A DNA stretch of 58,084 bases from an uncultured Merdimonas sp. (lineage in GTDB: Bacteria > Bacillota > Clostridia > Lachnospirales > Lachnospiraceae): positions 1-58,084 of the forward strand of contig CALWAV010000004.1 in assembly GCA_944375745.1 (NCBI GenBank). Reading direction: 5' to 3'. Positions within the stretch are counted from its first letter, which is position 1, and each line of letters opens with the position of its first letter. A program made the position numbers and the translations under genes. Shown in pieces: positions 1-9,205 of this stretch. Below the pieces are notes generated by a model. That model did no database searches. It worked only from the letters and a program-made list of their open reading frames with translations, and was not told where the DNA came from.

Positions 1-719
1 CCTCATATATATACTGCTTTGCCCGCTCCACCATGTGTTCGTATTCCTCTCTGGAAAACTGAGGTTTCAGCTCCGACTGAAGTTTCAGAGGCGGAAATTC
101 CTTCCGTTCCCCGCCGCGTATGAGGGCAGCCAGCCGTTCCAGCCTCTGTACTGCCTCTTCATAAGCCTGCTTCAATTTTCCCGGTTCATGATTCTCCGGT
201 TTATGACTCTCCGGTTTATGGCTCTCTGCTTCACGACTCTCTGCTTCACGACTTTCCGGCTCCCCTGTCCTGACCCCGACAATCAGGCAGATTTTCTGAC
301 GGTAATGGTCAAAAGCAACGACCTCATCAAACAGCATCAGATCCATATCCCGGAAATCCTTCCATCACCGGACTCTTGTTTTCTCTCAGGATTTCCCGGA
401 GCGCTTCTCCCGGATGTTCCACCCGGCGGCTTTCTATGCTTTCCGTTCCGTCCTTTCCCAGCCTGCGGATTCTCAGCTCGTGATCTGTCACTGTCAGTTC
501 CAGGGACGGATTGCATCCCAGAAAGGAATAGCGTCCCCAGACCTCCGTCTGCCTGGCGCTCTCCAGCAGGTAACAGTGACGGCTGGCGCCCCTTAAAATC
601 CGCATTACTTCCACCGGTGTATACCGGTCTGCCAGAAGCTCACAGCAGATCGGAACGCGCCGGTATCCGCCGGATGACGCTGTCTGTCTGACTGTCTCAA
701 GAGTTGGATAATACTTCAT
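1..719 (-). pseudogene. trpE: anthranilate synthase component I, frameshifted and cut by the window edge
   Basis: TrpE makes anthranilate from chorismate and glutamine or ammonia, the first step of tryptophan synthesis. The first 126 or so codons from the ATG at 719 are a normal TrpE N-terminus (CELLADRYTP, CYLLESA, WGRYSFLGCNP). The frame then runs into a stop at 327-329. A second frame open from about 363 to the window edge resumes TrpE with DMDLMLFDEVVAFD and EYEHMVERAKQYIYE. The stretch expected between them, the FTGG-VGYFSYDYIKYSEP region of about 30-36 residues, is missing, so this is a deletion plus frameshift rather than a simple base slip. A good ribosome site (ggaggaaagcag) precedes the start, and a complete Trp T-box leader lies upstream. 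Either the strain has lost this step or the assembly has an error here. Confidence 0.85.
182..256. repeat. five tandem 15-bp units inside trpE
   Basis: Five contiguous 15-bp units (182-196, 197-211, 212-226, 227-241, 242-256) share the pattern yggttyaygactctc. On the minus strand they encode the repeated pentapeptides ESREA, ESREA, ESHKP, ESHKP, ENHEP in the variable linker of TrpE after the DEVVAFD segment. The unit is a multiple of three, so expansion or contraction keeps the frame. Confidence 0.9.
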
Positions 720-783
720 CTGCTTTCCTCCTATCTGGATTCATAAACCCGGGCATGGCTCATGGCTTTCGCGCACAAGAAAA

Positions 784-1140
784 CGCCCGTCCCTGGCAGA
801 CAGCATAAACTGTCTGCCAGGGACGGGCGTATATAGTTATACTTTACCCGCGGTGCCACCCTGATTCACGGCATGACCCGTGCGCTTAGCGGAATACCTC
901 CATATTCCCGGCAACTGACGTATGCCCCACGTCGCAGAATACTCGGCTTTCGGCCTGCGCTCCTTTCCTCTTATTACAATCTTACAATTCAGAGCTTCTT
1001 CCTTTCGGCCTTTGACTGCGCCCTCAGCGGTCCATTTGACAATCTGCATCTCGATCCGGCTTCCACCTGTCCCGGACTCTCTGTGCGCGCATAACTGCCG
1101 TTATCTCCGCTTCATCGGTTTATCTGTTTAGTGCATTAAA
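784..1140 (-). promoter_or_regulatory. tryptophan T-box leader with terminator
   Basis: Read on the minus strand the leader holds the Stem I signature (agagagtccgggacaggtgg), a specifier loop with TGG (Trp) at 1034-1032 followed by ACCGC, the T-box GGTGGCACCGCGG at about 861-848, and a perfect 20-bp terminator hairpin (784-803 with 810-829) followed by a T-rich tail (gttttcttg). Uncharged tRNA-Trp is expected to pair with TGG and the T-box and prevent termination, which switches on trpE at 719. The sensor looks intact although its target gene is broken. Confidence 0.92.
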
Positions 1141-1149
1141 TTTTTTATA

Positions 1150-1178
1150 AAATTATCACAGATTCCTGCTTTTGTCAA
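1150..1178 (-). promoter_or_regulatory. promoter of the trp leader
   Basis: Minus-strand TTGACA (1178-1173), a 17-bp spacer and TAATTT (1155-1150) lie just upstream of the T-box leader. This is a near-consensus sigma-A type promoter. Confidence 0.75.
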
Positions 1179-1206
1179 GCAAAAGTTTTCAAAAACCTTT
1201 GATGGC

Positions 1207-3276
1207 TTACTGATAATCCTTCCACACAGCTTCCTCATTCTTGTAATTCAGTACCGCTGCGGAATAGGGCGGCATGAAGATCTCGATCTCGCCGTTCCAC
1301 ACCAGATAATAAGCCTTTTCCAGCGTAAAGCTGTCCTCCACCGACATAATCTGCCGGTTCATCAGCACGCCGTCCGGCGTCTCCAGGCGCCAGACAGGAA
1401 GCTCCAGCCTGCGTCCTTCTTCTGTATTATTGATTACCGTGACCACATAGTTGCCTTCCAGAAATCTTCCGAAGGAAATGCAGCCCCCGTCTGCCAGAAG
1501 CCAGACACAGCAGCCTCTGCGGCAGGCCGGATTCTCCTTGCGGATCCGGATCAGCTCCTTGTGGAAGCGGATCAGCTCCTTATCCTCATGACCCCAGGGG
1601 TAGGTTCTCCGGCGGTCCGGATCGGTAAGTCCGCAGACGCCGGCTTCATCGCCGTAATAGATGGTGGGCGCTCCGTGCCAGGTCAGCATAAAGGTCACCG
1701 CCTCACGGAAAACTGCCTTTGATACGCCTTCTTCCGCCGCCTTGCTTCCCAGATCTCCCACACGGCCCACCTTATGGTTGGTTCTGGTCAGGAAACGGGA
1801 ATGATCATGGTTTGACAGCTGATTCATGGCCACCTCGTAGGACTGGCCGTAAAAGGCCGGCGTCTTATCCTGCAGAAGCCTCAGAAAATAATCCGCATTG
1901 TTCATCAGCTCCGGATTGTAAGCATCGCTGTGCTTCTCCATACCGGTCAGATACCAGGTGATCGGTTCCATAAAGGTATCATAGTTCATAACAGAATCCC
2001 ATTCGTCCCCCTGCAGCCAGGCAGAAGCGTCTCCGTAATGCTCGGCGAAAATCACCGCGTCCGGATTGGCCTCCTTGACATTCCTGCGGAAATCCTTCCA
2101 GAATTTATGGTTGAATTCCTCGGAAAGACCCAGATCCGCGGCCACATCCAGCCTCCAGCCGTCCACATTGTAGGGCGGGGAAACCCATTTGCGGGCGATG
2201 CCCATGATGTAGTCATAAAGCTCCTGTGAAGTCTCATAGGAAAGCTTGGGCAGCGTGTCATGCCCCCACCAGCCGTCATAATATTTATTGTAAGGCCAGT
2301 CATGGGTATTGTTGAATTTGAAGAAATTCCGGTAAGGACTGTCCGCGGAAATATAGGCGCCTTTTTCATAATCGCTGTCGCCTTCATAGATCCGCTCCCG
2401 GTCCAGCCATTTGTTGAAGGAGCCGCAGTGGTTGAACACACCGTCCAGAAGGACGCGCATGCCCCTCTTGTGCACCTCTTCCACAAAATGAATAAAAAAT
2501 TCATTGCTGGCTTCCAGATTCTCCTTGCTGACTACCCGCTTGATGTACTTTGTCGCCTTGGTATTGTCCAGCTCACCCGGCGGCAGCAGCTCGCCGCCGT
2601 CGTTTTTGATCACTGTAAAATGGGGATCGATGTAATCATAATCCTGGGTATCGTACTTATGGTTGGAGGGTGATACAAAAATCGGGTTCATGTAGATCAC
2701 CTCAATGCCCAGGTCCTGCAGATAATCCAGCTTATCCAGGATTCCCTGCAGATCTCCGCCGTAAAAGGCCCGTACATCCATGGGCTTCGGGTATTCGTCC
2801 CAGTTCTCCACCTGCTCCACCTGCTCGCCGATATAGCTGTATTCCCCGGTCAGCACATCATTGGAGGGATCGCCGTTGCAGAAACGGTCCACATAAATCT
2901 GATACATCACCGCGCCCTTGGCCCATTCCGGCGTGGAAAAACCGGGAACGATTCCAAAAGCGTAGCAGCTCTGCAGATCCTCCGTCACATTTTTCTTATT
3001 GTAAAAAAGCCGTTCATCCCCGGAACGTACTTCGAAAAAATAGGGAACCAGCTCTGTCCCCACATCTATCTGTGTCTCATAGTAATCGAAATATCCTCTG
3101 GTCTGGACCTTTTCCATGGCCCATCGTTTCTCTCTGCTGATGACAAATACATTATCAACATCATCTCTGCCTGTACGGAATCTCAATGTTACCCGGTCGC
3201 CCGGTTTGGCTTCAAGGGGAATCCGGTATACGCTGGATTCATCCGCATAAAGCGCCTTCTGGTTAATTTTTCCCAT
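1207..3276 (-). CDS. GH13 alpha-glucan hydrolase (neopullulanase/cyclomaltodextrinase type)
   Basis: 689 residues, no signal peptide, so probably cytoplasmic. Residues 1-110 look like the N-terminal beta domain (CBM34-like) of the neopullulanase subfamily. The catalytic barrel follows from about 120: YQIYVDRF, DGVFNH (278-283), GWRLDV with nucleophile Asp377, FAEHYG with acid/base Glu412, and SNHDHSRF with Asp491. The C-terminal 110 residues form the usual small beta domain. Family enzymes cut alpha-1,4 (some also alpha-1,6) bonds in maltodextrins and cyclodextrins. The gene stands alone between the trp leader and ftsH, and glycogen phosphorylase is encoded 45 kb away. Exact substrate cannot be read from the sequence. 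Confidence 0.9.
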   Translation of the reverse strand: MGKINQKALYADESSVYRIPLEAKPGDRVTLRFRTGRDDVDNVFVISREKRWAMEKVQTRGYFDYYETQIDVGTELVPYFFEVRSGDERLFYNKKNVTEDLQSCYAFGIVPGFSTPEWAKGAVMYQIYVDRFCNGDPSNDVLTGEYSYIGEQVEQVENWDEYPKPMDVRAFYGGDLQGILDKLDYLQDLGIEVIYMNPIFVSPSNHKYDTQDYDYIDPHFTVIKNDGGELLPPGELDNTKATKYIKRVVSKENLEASNEFFIHFVEEVHKRGMRVLLDGVFNHCGSFNKWLDRERIYEGDSDYEKGAYISADSPYRNFFKFNNTHDWPYNKYYDGWWGHDTLPKLSYETSQELYDYIMGIARKWVSPPYNVDGWRLDVAADLGLSEEFNHKFWKDFRRNVKEANPDAVIFAEHYGDASAWLQGDEWDSVMNYDTFMEPITWYLTGMEKHSDAYNPELMNNADYFLRLLQDKTPAFYGQSYEVAMNQLSNHDHSRFLTRTNHKVGRVGDLGSKAAEEGVSKAVFREAVTFMLTWHGAPTIYYGDEAGVCGLTDPDRRRTYPWGHEDKELIRFHKELIRIRKENPACRRGCCVWLLADGGCISFGRFLEGNYVVTVINNTEEGRRLELPVWRLETPDGVLMNRQIMSVEDSFTLEKAYYLVWNGEIEIFMPPYSAAVLNYKNEEAVWKDYQ

Positions 3277-3585
3277 ACACTCACTCTTTTCTGTGCTATC
3301 CTATCTCTCCCGTATCATTTTATTTTATAATATCCGATTCTCGATTACAACCTTTTTCTGCGCAAAGTGAAACAGACAGCTTACGCTGTCTGTTTCAGGA
3401 GAAGGTATTTCTTTTTACTTATGGGGTGTAGCAAAAACTATATAATGTATTGGGGGTTTTACGAGTATTATTATATCATAGTTCGGAAATAAGTGTGCAC
3501 AAACTTCACAAAAAATGGATGTTGTTTTTGTGAATTATTCACAAATCATTTCCAGCATTATGACGAACCTACAGCCTGCTCCCCC
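3277..3585. other. intergenic region between ftsH and the GH13 gene
   Basis: No convincing gene. It holds one hairpin (3369-3396) and an AT-rich stretch near 3440-3480. Both flanking genes run on the minus strand, so the GH13 promoter should lie here, but I could not assign -35 and -10 boxes with confidence. Confidence 0.5.
3369..3396 (-). terminator. hairpin downstream of ftsH
   Basis: A perfect 12-bp stem (gaaacagacagc with gctgtctgtttc) closes a 4-nt loop. It lies 190 bp past the ftsH stop. The minus-strand tail is only weakly T-rich (actttgcgc), so termination is likely but not certain. Confidence 0.55.
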
Positions 3586-5412
3586 TTACTCTCCCTGCTG
3601 TGCCTGATCAAACAATGCCTCAAATTCCTCGCGGCTGATTTTCTCTTTCTCCAGGAGAAGCTTTGCAGCGGCATCCAGCACTTTCCGGTTATCCAGAATA
3701 ATCTTCTTGGCCTTCTCGTAGCATTCGTCCACGATCCGCTTAATCTCCGCGTCAATCTTGCCTGCCACATCTTCGCCGTAGGCCTTGGTATGGCCGAAAT
3801 CCCGTCCGATGAAGACCTCTTCATCGGAATCATAGCTTACCAGTCCCAGTTCATCGGACATGCCGTACTTGGTCACCATGGCTCTGGCCACACGGGTAGC
3901 CTGCTTGATATCCTGGGAGGCACCTGTGGTAATATCATCAAAAACCAGTTCCTCCGCAATGCGGCCGCCCAGGGAAACCTCGATATCCTGAAGCATTCTG
4001 CCTTTTGTGTTAAACATCTCATCCTTTTCCGGCAGGGGCATGGTATAGCCGGCGGCGCCCACTCCCGTAGGAATGATGGATACGCTGTAGACAGGCCCCA
4101 CATCCGGCAGCACATGGAACAGAATCGCATGGCCCGCCTCATGATAAGCCGTAATTCTCTTTTCCTTTTCCGATACCACGCGGCTCTTCTTCTCCGCGCC
4201 GATTCCCACCTTCACAAAGGCTTTGCGGATATCGTCCTGCACAATGTAAGGCCGGTCCTCCTTCGCGGCGAAAATAGCCGCCTCATTCAGAAGGTTTTCC
4301 AGGTCCGCTCCTGTCATGCCCGCTGTAGTCTGGGCAATCTGTTTTAAATCCACATCCTCCGCCAGAGGCTTGTTCTTTGCGTGTACCTGCAGGATCTCTT
4401 CCCGGCCCTTCACATCCGGCCGGCCTACCACAATCTTCCGGTCAAAACGGCCGGGACGCAGGATAGCCGGATCCAGAATATCCACACGGTTTGTGGCTGC
4501 CATCACAATGATGCCCTCATTGACGCCGAAGCCGTCCATCTCCACCAGGAGCTGGTTCAGCGTCTGCTCTCTCTCATCGTGGCCGCCGCCCATGCCGCTT
4601 CCCCGGCGTCTCGCCACCGCGTCTATCTCATCGATAAACACGATACAGGGATGATTTCTCTTGGCGTCCGCAAAGAGATCACGGACACGGGACGCACCCA
4701 CGCCCACGAACATCTCCACAAAATCAGAACCGGAGATGCTGAAAAAGGGGACGCCCGCCTCTCCGGCCACAGCCTTCGCAAGCAGGGTCTTACCCGTTCC
4801 GGGAGGGCCCTCCAGAAGCACTCCCTTGGGTATGCGGGCTCCCACACGGACGTATTTCTGGGGCAGCTTCAGGAAATCTACAATTTCCCGGAGCTCTTCC
4901 TTCTCTTCCTGAAGACCCGCCACATCCTTAAAGGTAGTATGGATCTGCTCCTGGGTGGTCATTCTGGCACGGCTTCTGCCGAAATCCATCATTTTCCCGC
5001 CACTTCCGCCGTTCTGGCGGTTCAAGAAGAGCATCATCACAACCACTGCCGCCACGGCAGCCAGCAGGGAAATCCCCACGGATCCCAGCCAGCTCTCTTC
5101 CCTCACCTGGGTAAAGGAGACGCTGATCTCCGGATTCTGAAGCAGAAGATCCCTGGCCTCGACCGTATCCGGCACATTGACCTCACGCTCTGTGCCATCC
5201 TTCATGGTCAGATGGACCGTACCTGTCGGCGTGGCCTCCGACTGCCGTATCACGGCGCTGGCCACCTGGTCCTCCTCCACGGCTGTCTCAAACTGTTCAT
5301 AGGTATAGGTGTTCTCCATGTCCATCCCTGCGATCCACTGCAGAAAAAGCAGAATGATCACCACAAGAATCACCATGGACAGACCCGATACCCGAAATTG
5401 TCTGTTGTTCAA
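3586..5412 (-). CDS. ftsH: ATP-dependent zinc metalloprotease FtsH
   Basis: 608 residues, normal length. Two membrane segments (about 11-30 and 111-130) flank the extracytoplasmic domain. The AAA module has Walker A GPPGTGKT (202-209), Walker B IVFIDEID (257-264) and a second region of homology with LRPGRFDR. The zinc protease motif HEAGH is at 424-428. FtsH degrades misfolded membrane proteins and short-lived regulators. The start is a TTG preceded by agaggaggaaatgat; no ATG fits as well. It is the last gene of the tilS-hpt-ftsH block, 29 bp after the hpt stop, the same order as in other Firmicutes. Confidence 0.97.
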   Translation of the reverse strand: MNNRQFRVSGLSMVILVVIILLFLQWIAGMDMENTYTYEQFETAVEEDQVASAVIRQSEATPTGTVHLTMKDGTEREVNVPDTVEARDLLLQNPEISVSFTQVREESWLGSVGISLLAAVAAVVVMMLFLNRQNGGSGGKMMDFGRSRARMTTQEQIHTTFKDVAGLQEEKEELREIVDFLKLPQKYVRVGARIPKGVLLEGPPGTGKTLLAKAVAGEAGVPFFSISGSDFVEMFVGVGASRVRDLFADAKRNHPCIVFIDEIDAVARRRGSGMGGGHDEREQTLNQLLVEMDGFGVNEGIIVMAATNRVDILDPAILRPGRFDRKIVVGRPDVKGREEILQVHAKNKPLAEDVDLKQIAQTTAGMTGADLENLLNEAAIFAAKEDRPYIVQDDIRKAFVKVGIGAEKKSRVVSEKEKRITAYHEAGHAILFHVLPDVGPVYSVSIIPTGVGAAGYTMPLPEKDEMFNTKGRMLQDIEVSLGGRIAEELVFDDITTGASQDIKQATRVARAMVTKYGMSDELGLVSYDSDEEVFIGRDFGHTKAYGEDVAGKIDAEIKRIVDECYEKAKKIILDNRKVLDAAAKLLLEKEKISREEFEALFDQAQQGE

Positions 5413-5441
5413 ATCATTTCCTCCTCTGAATTGTGCCGCTG

Positions 5442-5969
5442 CTAATCCACAAATTCTATTACTCCGATGTACGGAAGATTCCGGTACTTCTGATCATAGT
5501 CCAGGCCGTAGCCCACCACGAACTCATCAGGAATCTGGAATCCGGTATATTCCACATCCACATCCACGACTCTCCGGGACGGTTTATCCAGCAGCGTACA
5601 GATCGTCATGGTCTTGGGATTTCTCTGTCCCAGAAGCTTCACCAGATGATTCAGCGTCCTTCCGGAATCGATAATATCCTCCACAATAATCACATTCTTT
5701 CCCTGGAGCGGTTCGTCCAGGTCCTTGCTCAGGCGCACCACACCGCTGGACTTTGTCTCAGCGCCGTAGCTGGATACCTGCATAAAATCTATGGTCACCG
5801 GCAGAGTAATTCTCTTTGCCAGCTCGCAGACAAAAAAGACGCTTCCCTTCAGGATGCAGATCAGATGAACACTCTCTCCCGCGAACTTTTCGCTGATCTT
5901 TTCGCCCAGTTCCCTGATTTTTGCGTCTACCTATTCCTACGGAATCATCACTCTGATTTTATCAGCCAT
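5442..5969 (-). pseudogene. hpt: hypoxanthine phosphoribosyltransferase with two in-frame amber codons
   Basis: The frame from the ATG at 5969 is 175 codons, the normal length, and starts MADKIRVMIP. Codons 11 and 13 are both TAG (5939-5937 and 5933-5931), after which the frame continues cleanly as VDAKIRELGEKIS, LKGSVFF and the PRPP loop EDIIDSGRTL to the end. Relatives usually have acidic residues at these two places, so GAG to TAG at each is the simplest reading. The next ATG (5798) would remove the LKGS pyrophosphate loop, so a restart should not give an active enzyme. Hpt salvages hypoxanthine and guanine with PRPP. The ATG overlaps the expected end of the full tilS frame by 8 bases. If the stops are real the gene is dead; a sequence error must be excluded. 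Confidence 0.85.
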
Positions 5970-6096
5970 CTTCCTCTCCTCCATCCACCTGTACTTTCAG
6001 GATTCTTTTCGTATCTTCCGTCACCTTATACCCTTCGCTGATCCGGTACCCCGGAATCCACACAATGTGGGAGCCGTCCGCAAGCAGCCACAGACG

Positions 6097-7392
6097 CTAC
6101 CTTTTGAATGACGGTATCTTTTTATCCACCAGATAAGCTTTCAGCTTCTTTCTGCCATGCTCCCGGTTGATCTCCAGATAATCCCCCGGACGCCTCCTTC
6201 GGATTACCAGACATTGTTTTATTTTATCATAGTCAAACCATTTCGTATATGTTTTTTGCGGAATAATTTGATCTTTTTGCGCTTTTTCCAGGGAAAAACG
6301 CCAGGTCTGCCCCCCTGCCCGCACGCTGCCGGGCGGGCAGGGGCAGGGAATGGCTTCCTCCCCGGAAGCCCGGGTCTGGCCCTGCCCTGTGCCGGCATTC
6401 CCGCAGATCCAAAGACCCTGGTAGTCCCTCCGGGCGGACCTGCCCCCGGGCAGGTCCGCCCGGCTCCCCGTCTGCTTTTCCATCAGCTCCGAAAGGATCC
6501 GGATATGCACCCTCTCCACATCCTTCAGGCCGCCCAGTTTTTCCATGCACAGGCGCAGCAGCCTCTGCTGAATCACCGGATCCAGCCCCTGAAATCCCTT
6601 CTCAAACAGAAAACAGGCTCCTTCCTCCTCCCGGACGCACAGTCGGAAGGCCTCCTGGGTCTTCTGCTCCAGATAATGTTCTATCTGGGAAAGCTCCCGG
6701 GCCGCCTCCGAAATATGGCGCTCCGCCTGGTCATTGATATGCTCCCGCACATAGGGAAGCAGTTCCCGGCGGATCCGGTTTCTCATATATTCGCTGCTTT
6801 CATTGGTACTGTCTGTGCGCCAGGAGATTCCCCTGCTCTCCAGCCACTCCAGAATCTCCTCCCGCCTGATCTCCAGAAGAGGGCGGATGATATCTCCTTT
6901 TACAGGCTCCATGCCGCTTAAGCCCCGGATTCCGCTTCCCCGGAACAGATGAAAAAGTACAGTCTCTGCCTGATCATCCGCATGATGGGCCACCGCGATG
7001 CGCGCCCCGCCAAGCTCTGCGGCCGTCTTCCGGAAAGCCTCATAACGGCAGAGCCGTCCCGCTTCCTCCACAGAGAGCCTTTCCCGGTCTGCCCGCTCCC
7101 GTACATCAAAGCTGAAGACTTTCAGAGAAATCTCCTCCCGGGCACAGAGCTCCCGCACAAAGGCCTCATCGCCGTCCGCTTCCTCTCCCCGCAGGCCATG
7201 ATGCACATGAACCGCCTGCAGATGCGCTCCCTGCTCCCTGCACAGCTCTTTCAGCAGGAAAAGCAGGCATACAGAGTCCGGGCCTCCCGAGACGCCTGCC
7301 ACAATATGCTCACCCGGTCCAATCATCTGATGCTCTTTTACATATGCCCGTACCCGTTCCAGCATGCCTTTTCCTTTCCCATTTCTTTTCAT
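6097..7392 (-). CDS. tilS: tRNA(Ile)-lysidine synthase, C-terminus cut short by TAG
   Basis: 431 residues. The N-terminal PP-loop ATPase motif SGGPDS is at 35-40, with HVHHGLRG and AHHADDQAETVLF following. TilS puts lysidine on C34 of tRNA-Ile(CAU) and is essential in bacteria. The frame stops at TAG 6099-6097 after KIPSFKR, but translation past it gives RLWLLADGSHIVWIPGYRIS and ends at TGA 5964-5962, overlapping the hpt ATG by 8 bases. That extension is the normal end of the TilS C-terminal domain, so the TAG is an internal nonsense codon where relatives carry Glu or Asp; full length would be 476. About 45 residues are lost. Start chosen at ATG 7392 with aggaagggg upstream; ATG ten codons later is possible. 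Confidence 0.88.
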   Translation of the reverse strand: MKRNGKGKGMLERVRAYVKEHQMIGPGEHIVAGVSGGPDSVCLLFLLKELCREQGAHLQAVHVHHGLRGEEADGDEAFVRELCAREEISLKVFSFDVRERADRERLSVEEAGRLCRYEAFRKTAAELGGARIAVAHHADDQAETVLFHLFRGSGIRGLSGMEPVKGDIIRPLLEIRREEILEWLESRGISWRTDSTNESSEYMRNRIRRELLPYVREHINDQAERHISEAARELSQIEHYLEQKTQEAFRLCVREEEGACFLFEKGFQGLDPVIQQRLLRLCMEKLGGLKDVERVHIRILSELMEKQTGSRADLPGGRSARRDYQGLWICGNAGTGQGQTRASGEEAIPCPCPPGSVRAGGQTWRFSLEKAQKDQIIPQKTYTKWFDYDKIKQCLVIRRRRPGDYLEINREHGRKKLKAYLVDKKIPSFKR

Positions 7393-7455
7393 TTTCCCCT
7401 TCCTGCGGGGAGTTGAACTTTCTGAGCTCAGTATACAGGCTTTTCTCCGTGAAAG

Positions 7456-8910
7456 TCAATACTTTACAAGTCCCATGACCAGCACGGTCATATCGTCAGA
7501 GGGCTCTTTTTCCCGGTATTGGCGGACGCGCCCCAGGATATAGGACGCCAGCTCGGCCGGATTGCCCGTGTCATGCTCCATGATAATATCCTTCATCAGG
7601 CTCTCCTGATGGGCGGCCGGAAGAGCGTCCATCACGCCGTCCGTGACCATAATCACCATATCCCCATCGTAAAGCTTCTTTCCGGTGCAGTCCGGCTCCA
7701 GCCTGTGAAAGACTCCGGCCGGAAGGCTTGTGGACGAAATGGTTTCCACCCAGTTTTCCCGGCGGATAAATGTGGTGGAGGCCCCCACCTTTAGGAATTC
7801 GCACACGCCTGTATATAAATCCAGGGATGCAATGTCAATGGTGGAAAATACCTGGGCGTCCGAGCGCAGAATCAGCGCGGAATTGATCATGCGCACTGCG
7901 GTCTCCTTGGAAAAACCGGCCTCCAGAAACTGTTCCAGAAGATCAATCACCATCTCGCTTTCCCGATAAGCCTTGATTCCCGAACCCATGCCGTCAGACA
8001 GGGCCCCGATAAACTGTCCCTCCCTGCAGTAGCGCAGGGAAAAATTGTCCCCCGAAATCCGCTCCTCTCCCTTGACTGCCTTTTCTGCTCCGTAAAGGAC
8101 CTGAAAATTGGTGCGCTCCACAAAAAGCACGGTTACCTTCTCACTGCCCACAAAGGCCCGGCTGTCCCTGGCCGGCATCATGGATTTTTTCATCAGCTTT
8201 GTAAGCGTGGCCGCAATTTCCTTCACCGCCACGCATTTCCGCTTTCTGGTGCTCATGGTCAGATAGACCTCCTGGCGCCGGTGTTCTTCGCAGTAGACCA
8301 GCACTGAATGAACCGAAAGCCCCATGGCTTTCAGCTTTTTCCTCAGATGCTCCTCCATCTCCTCATCGCTGTGGGTGTCCCAGGCATGCTCCACCGTATC
8401 CGTCATAATCTGCGCCATCTCATTCAGCTGCACCGCCATGGCTTCCCTGTTTTCCTCCAGCCTTGTATTCCACAGAAGATTGAGCTTTGCCGGAGCGTCC
8501 AGCACTGCCGCTCCATCCTCCGGATACACATGCTCTTCCCCGTTTTCTCTGTTTTCTCCCTGCCCTCCGCTTTCCGCGGACTTTTTGGCCGAAAGGCCGG
8601 AAAAGCTCTGGGCCAGGTTCCGGAAGGCTGTCTCGTATTCCTGCAGCCTGGCCCGGGCCGGACCAAGCACGCTTGCAGGCTCCTGGCTTTCAGCCGGCAG
8701 AGGCTTGAGCAGCCACTCCATGATGCTTCCGCAGATGACTGTCAGTGAGCAGACCAGAAGTCCCTGGGCCGCTCCCAGAATCACCGCGTAATCCTGCTCC
8801 ATCTGGAACATTCCCATACCAATCTGCATAGCCGCCACGCAGGCCCCGGCTGTGATGCCGTAGACCCAGCCCCAGCTTCCATTTTTTTGCTGTTCCTCTT
8901 CCCTCTTCAT
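7456..8910 (-). CDS. spoIIE: stage II sporulation protein E, short form (PP2C phosphatase)
   Basis: 484 residues. Two N-terminal membrane segments (about 13-33 and 42-62) are followed by a charged linker (110-130), the central region, and a C-terminal PP2C-type phosphatase with DGMGSG (306-311) and VTDGVMDA near 430. SpoIIE dephosphorylates SpoIIAA to activate sigma-F in the forespore. The classical protein is about 800 residues with about ten membrane segments, so this one lacks most of the membrane domain. The start has a good ribosome site (caggaggaacgaaaa) and nothing upstream extends it, so the short form looks genuine. It lies 63 bp upstream of tilS, as in related genomes. Confidence 0.88.
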   Translation of the reverse strand: MKREEEQQKNGSWGWVYGITAGACVAAMQIGMGMFQMEQDYAVILGAAQGLLVCSLTVICGSIMEWLLKPLPAESQEPASVLGPARARLQEYETAFRNLAQSFSGLSAKKSAESGGQGENRENGEEHVYPEDGAAVLDAPAKLNLLWNTRLEENREAMAVQLNEMAQIMTDTVEHAWDTHSDEEMEEHLRKKLKAMGLSVHSVLVYCEEHRRQEVYLTMSTRKRKCVAVKEIAATLTKLMKKSMMPARDSRAFVGSEKVTVLFVERTNFQVLYGAEKAVKGEERISGDNFSLRYCREGQFIGALSDGMGSGIKAYRESEMVIDLLEQFLEAGFSKETAVRMINSALILRSDAQVFSTIDIASLDLYTGVCEFLKVGASTTFIRRENWVETISSTSLPAGVFHRLEPDCTGKKLYDGDMVIMVTDGVMDALPAAHQESLMKDIIMEHDTGNPAELASYILGRVRQYREKEPSDDMTVLVMGLVKY

Positions 8911-9097
8911 TTTTCGTTCCTCCTGATCTCCTGTGTGTGTCTGTGTGATTGGGTATTATAGAGGACGGAAAACAAATATTTTGTCAAACCGCCGCCTCGA
9001 AAAACGGAAGTTTTAGACATTTTAGGACATAGAATCTGTCTTAAGATATTAAACTGCCGCCGCAGACTTTTCACAGGCTTTTCCGGAACAAAAAAAT

Positions 9098-9164
9098 AAG
9101 GCCCGCCGCAGGTTTCCCGGATTCCGGATTGATGATCCGGATCCCGGCCCGCAGAGGCCTTTTT
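9098..9164 (-). terminator. terminator after divIC
   Basis: The stem pairs aaggcc at the left with ggcctt at the right and encloses an inner ccggat/atccgg hairpin. The minus-strand exit is followed by ttattttttt, and the plus side by ttttt, so it can work in both directions. It separates the divIC operon from spoIIE. The remaining bases of 8911-9205 hold no gene that I can see. Confidence 0.75.
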
Positions 9165-9205
9165 ACTCTGATATATAACATTCTTCCTGACGCAGGAATA
9201 AGAAA

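Noticed and set aside
35-691. Long plus-strand frame (218 codons) opposite trpE
   Set aside because: It is the antisense shadow of trpE and its repeats, with low-complexity translation and no ribosome site.
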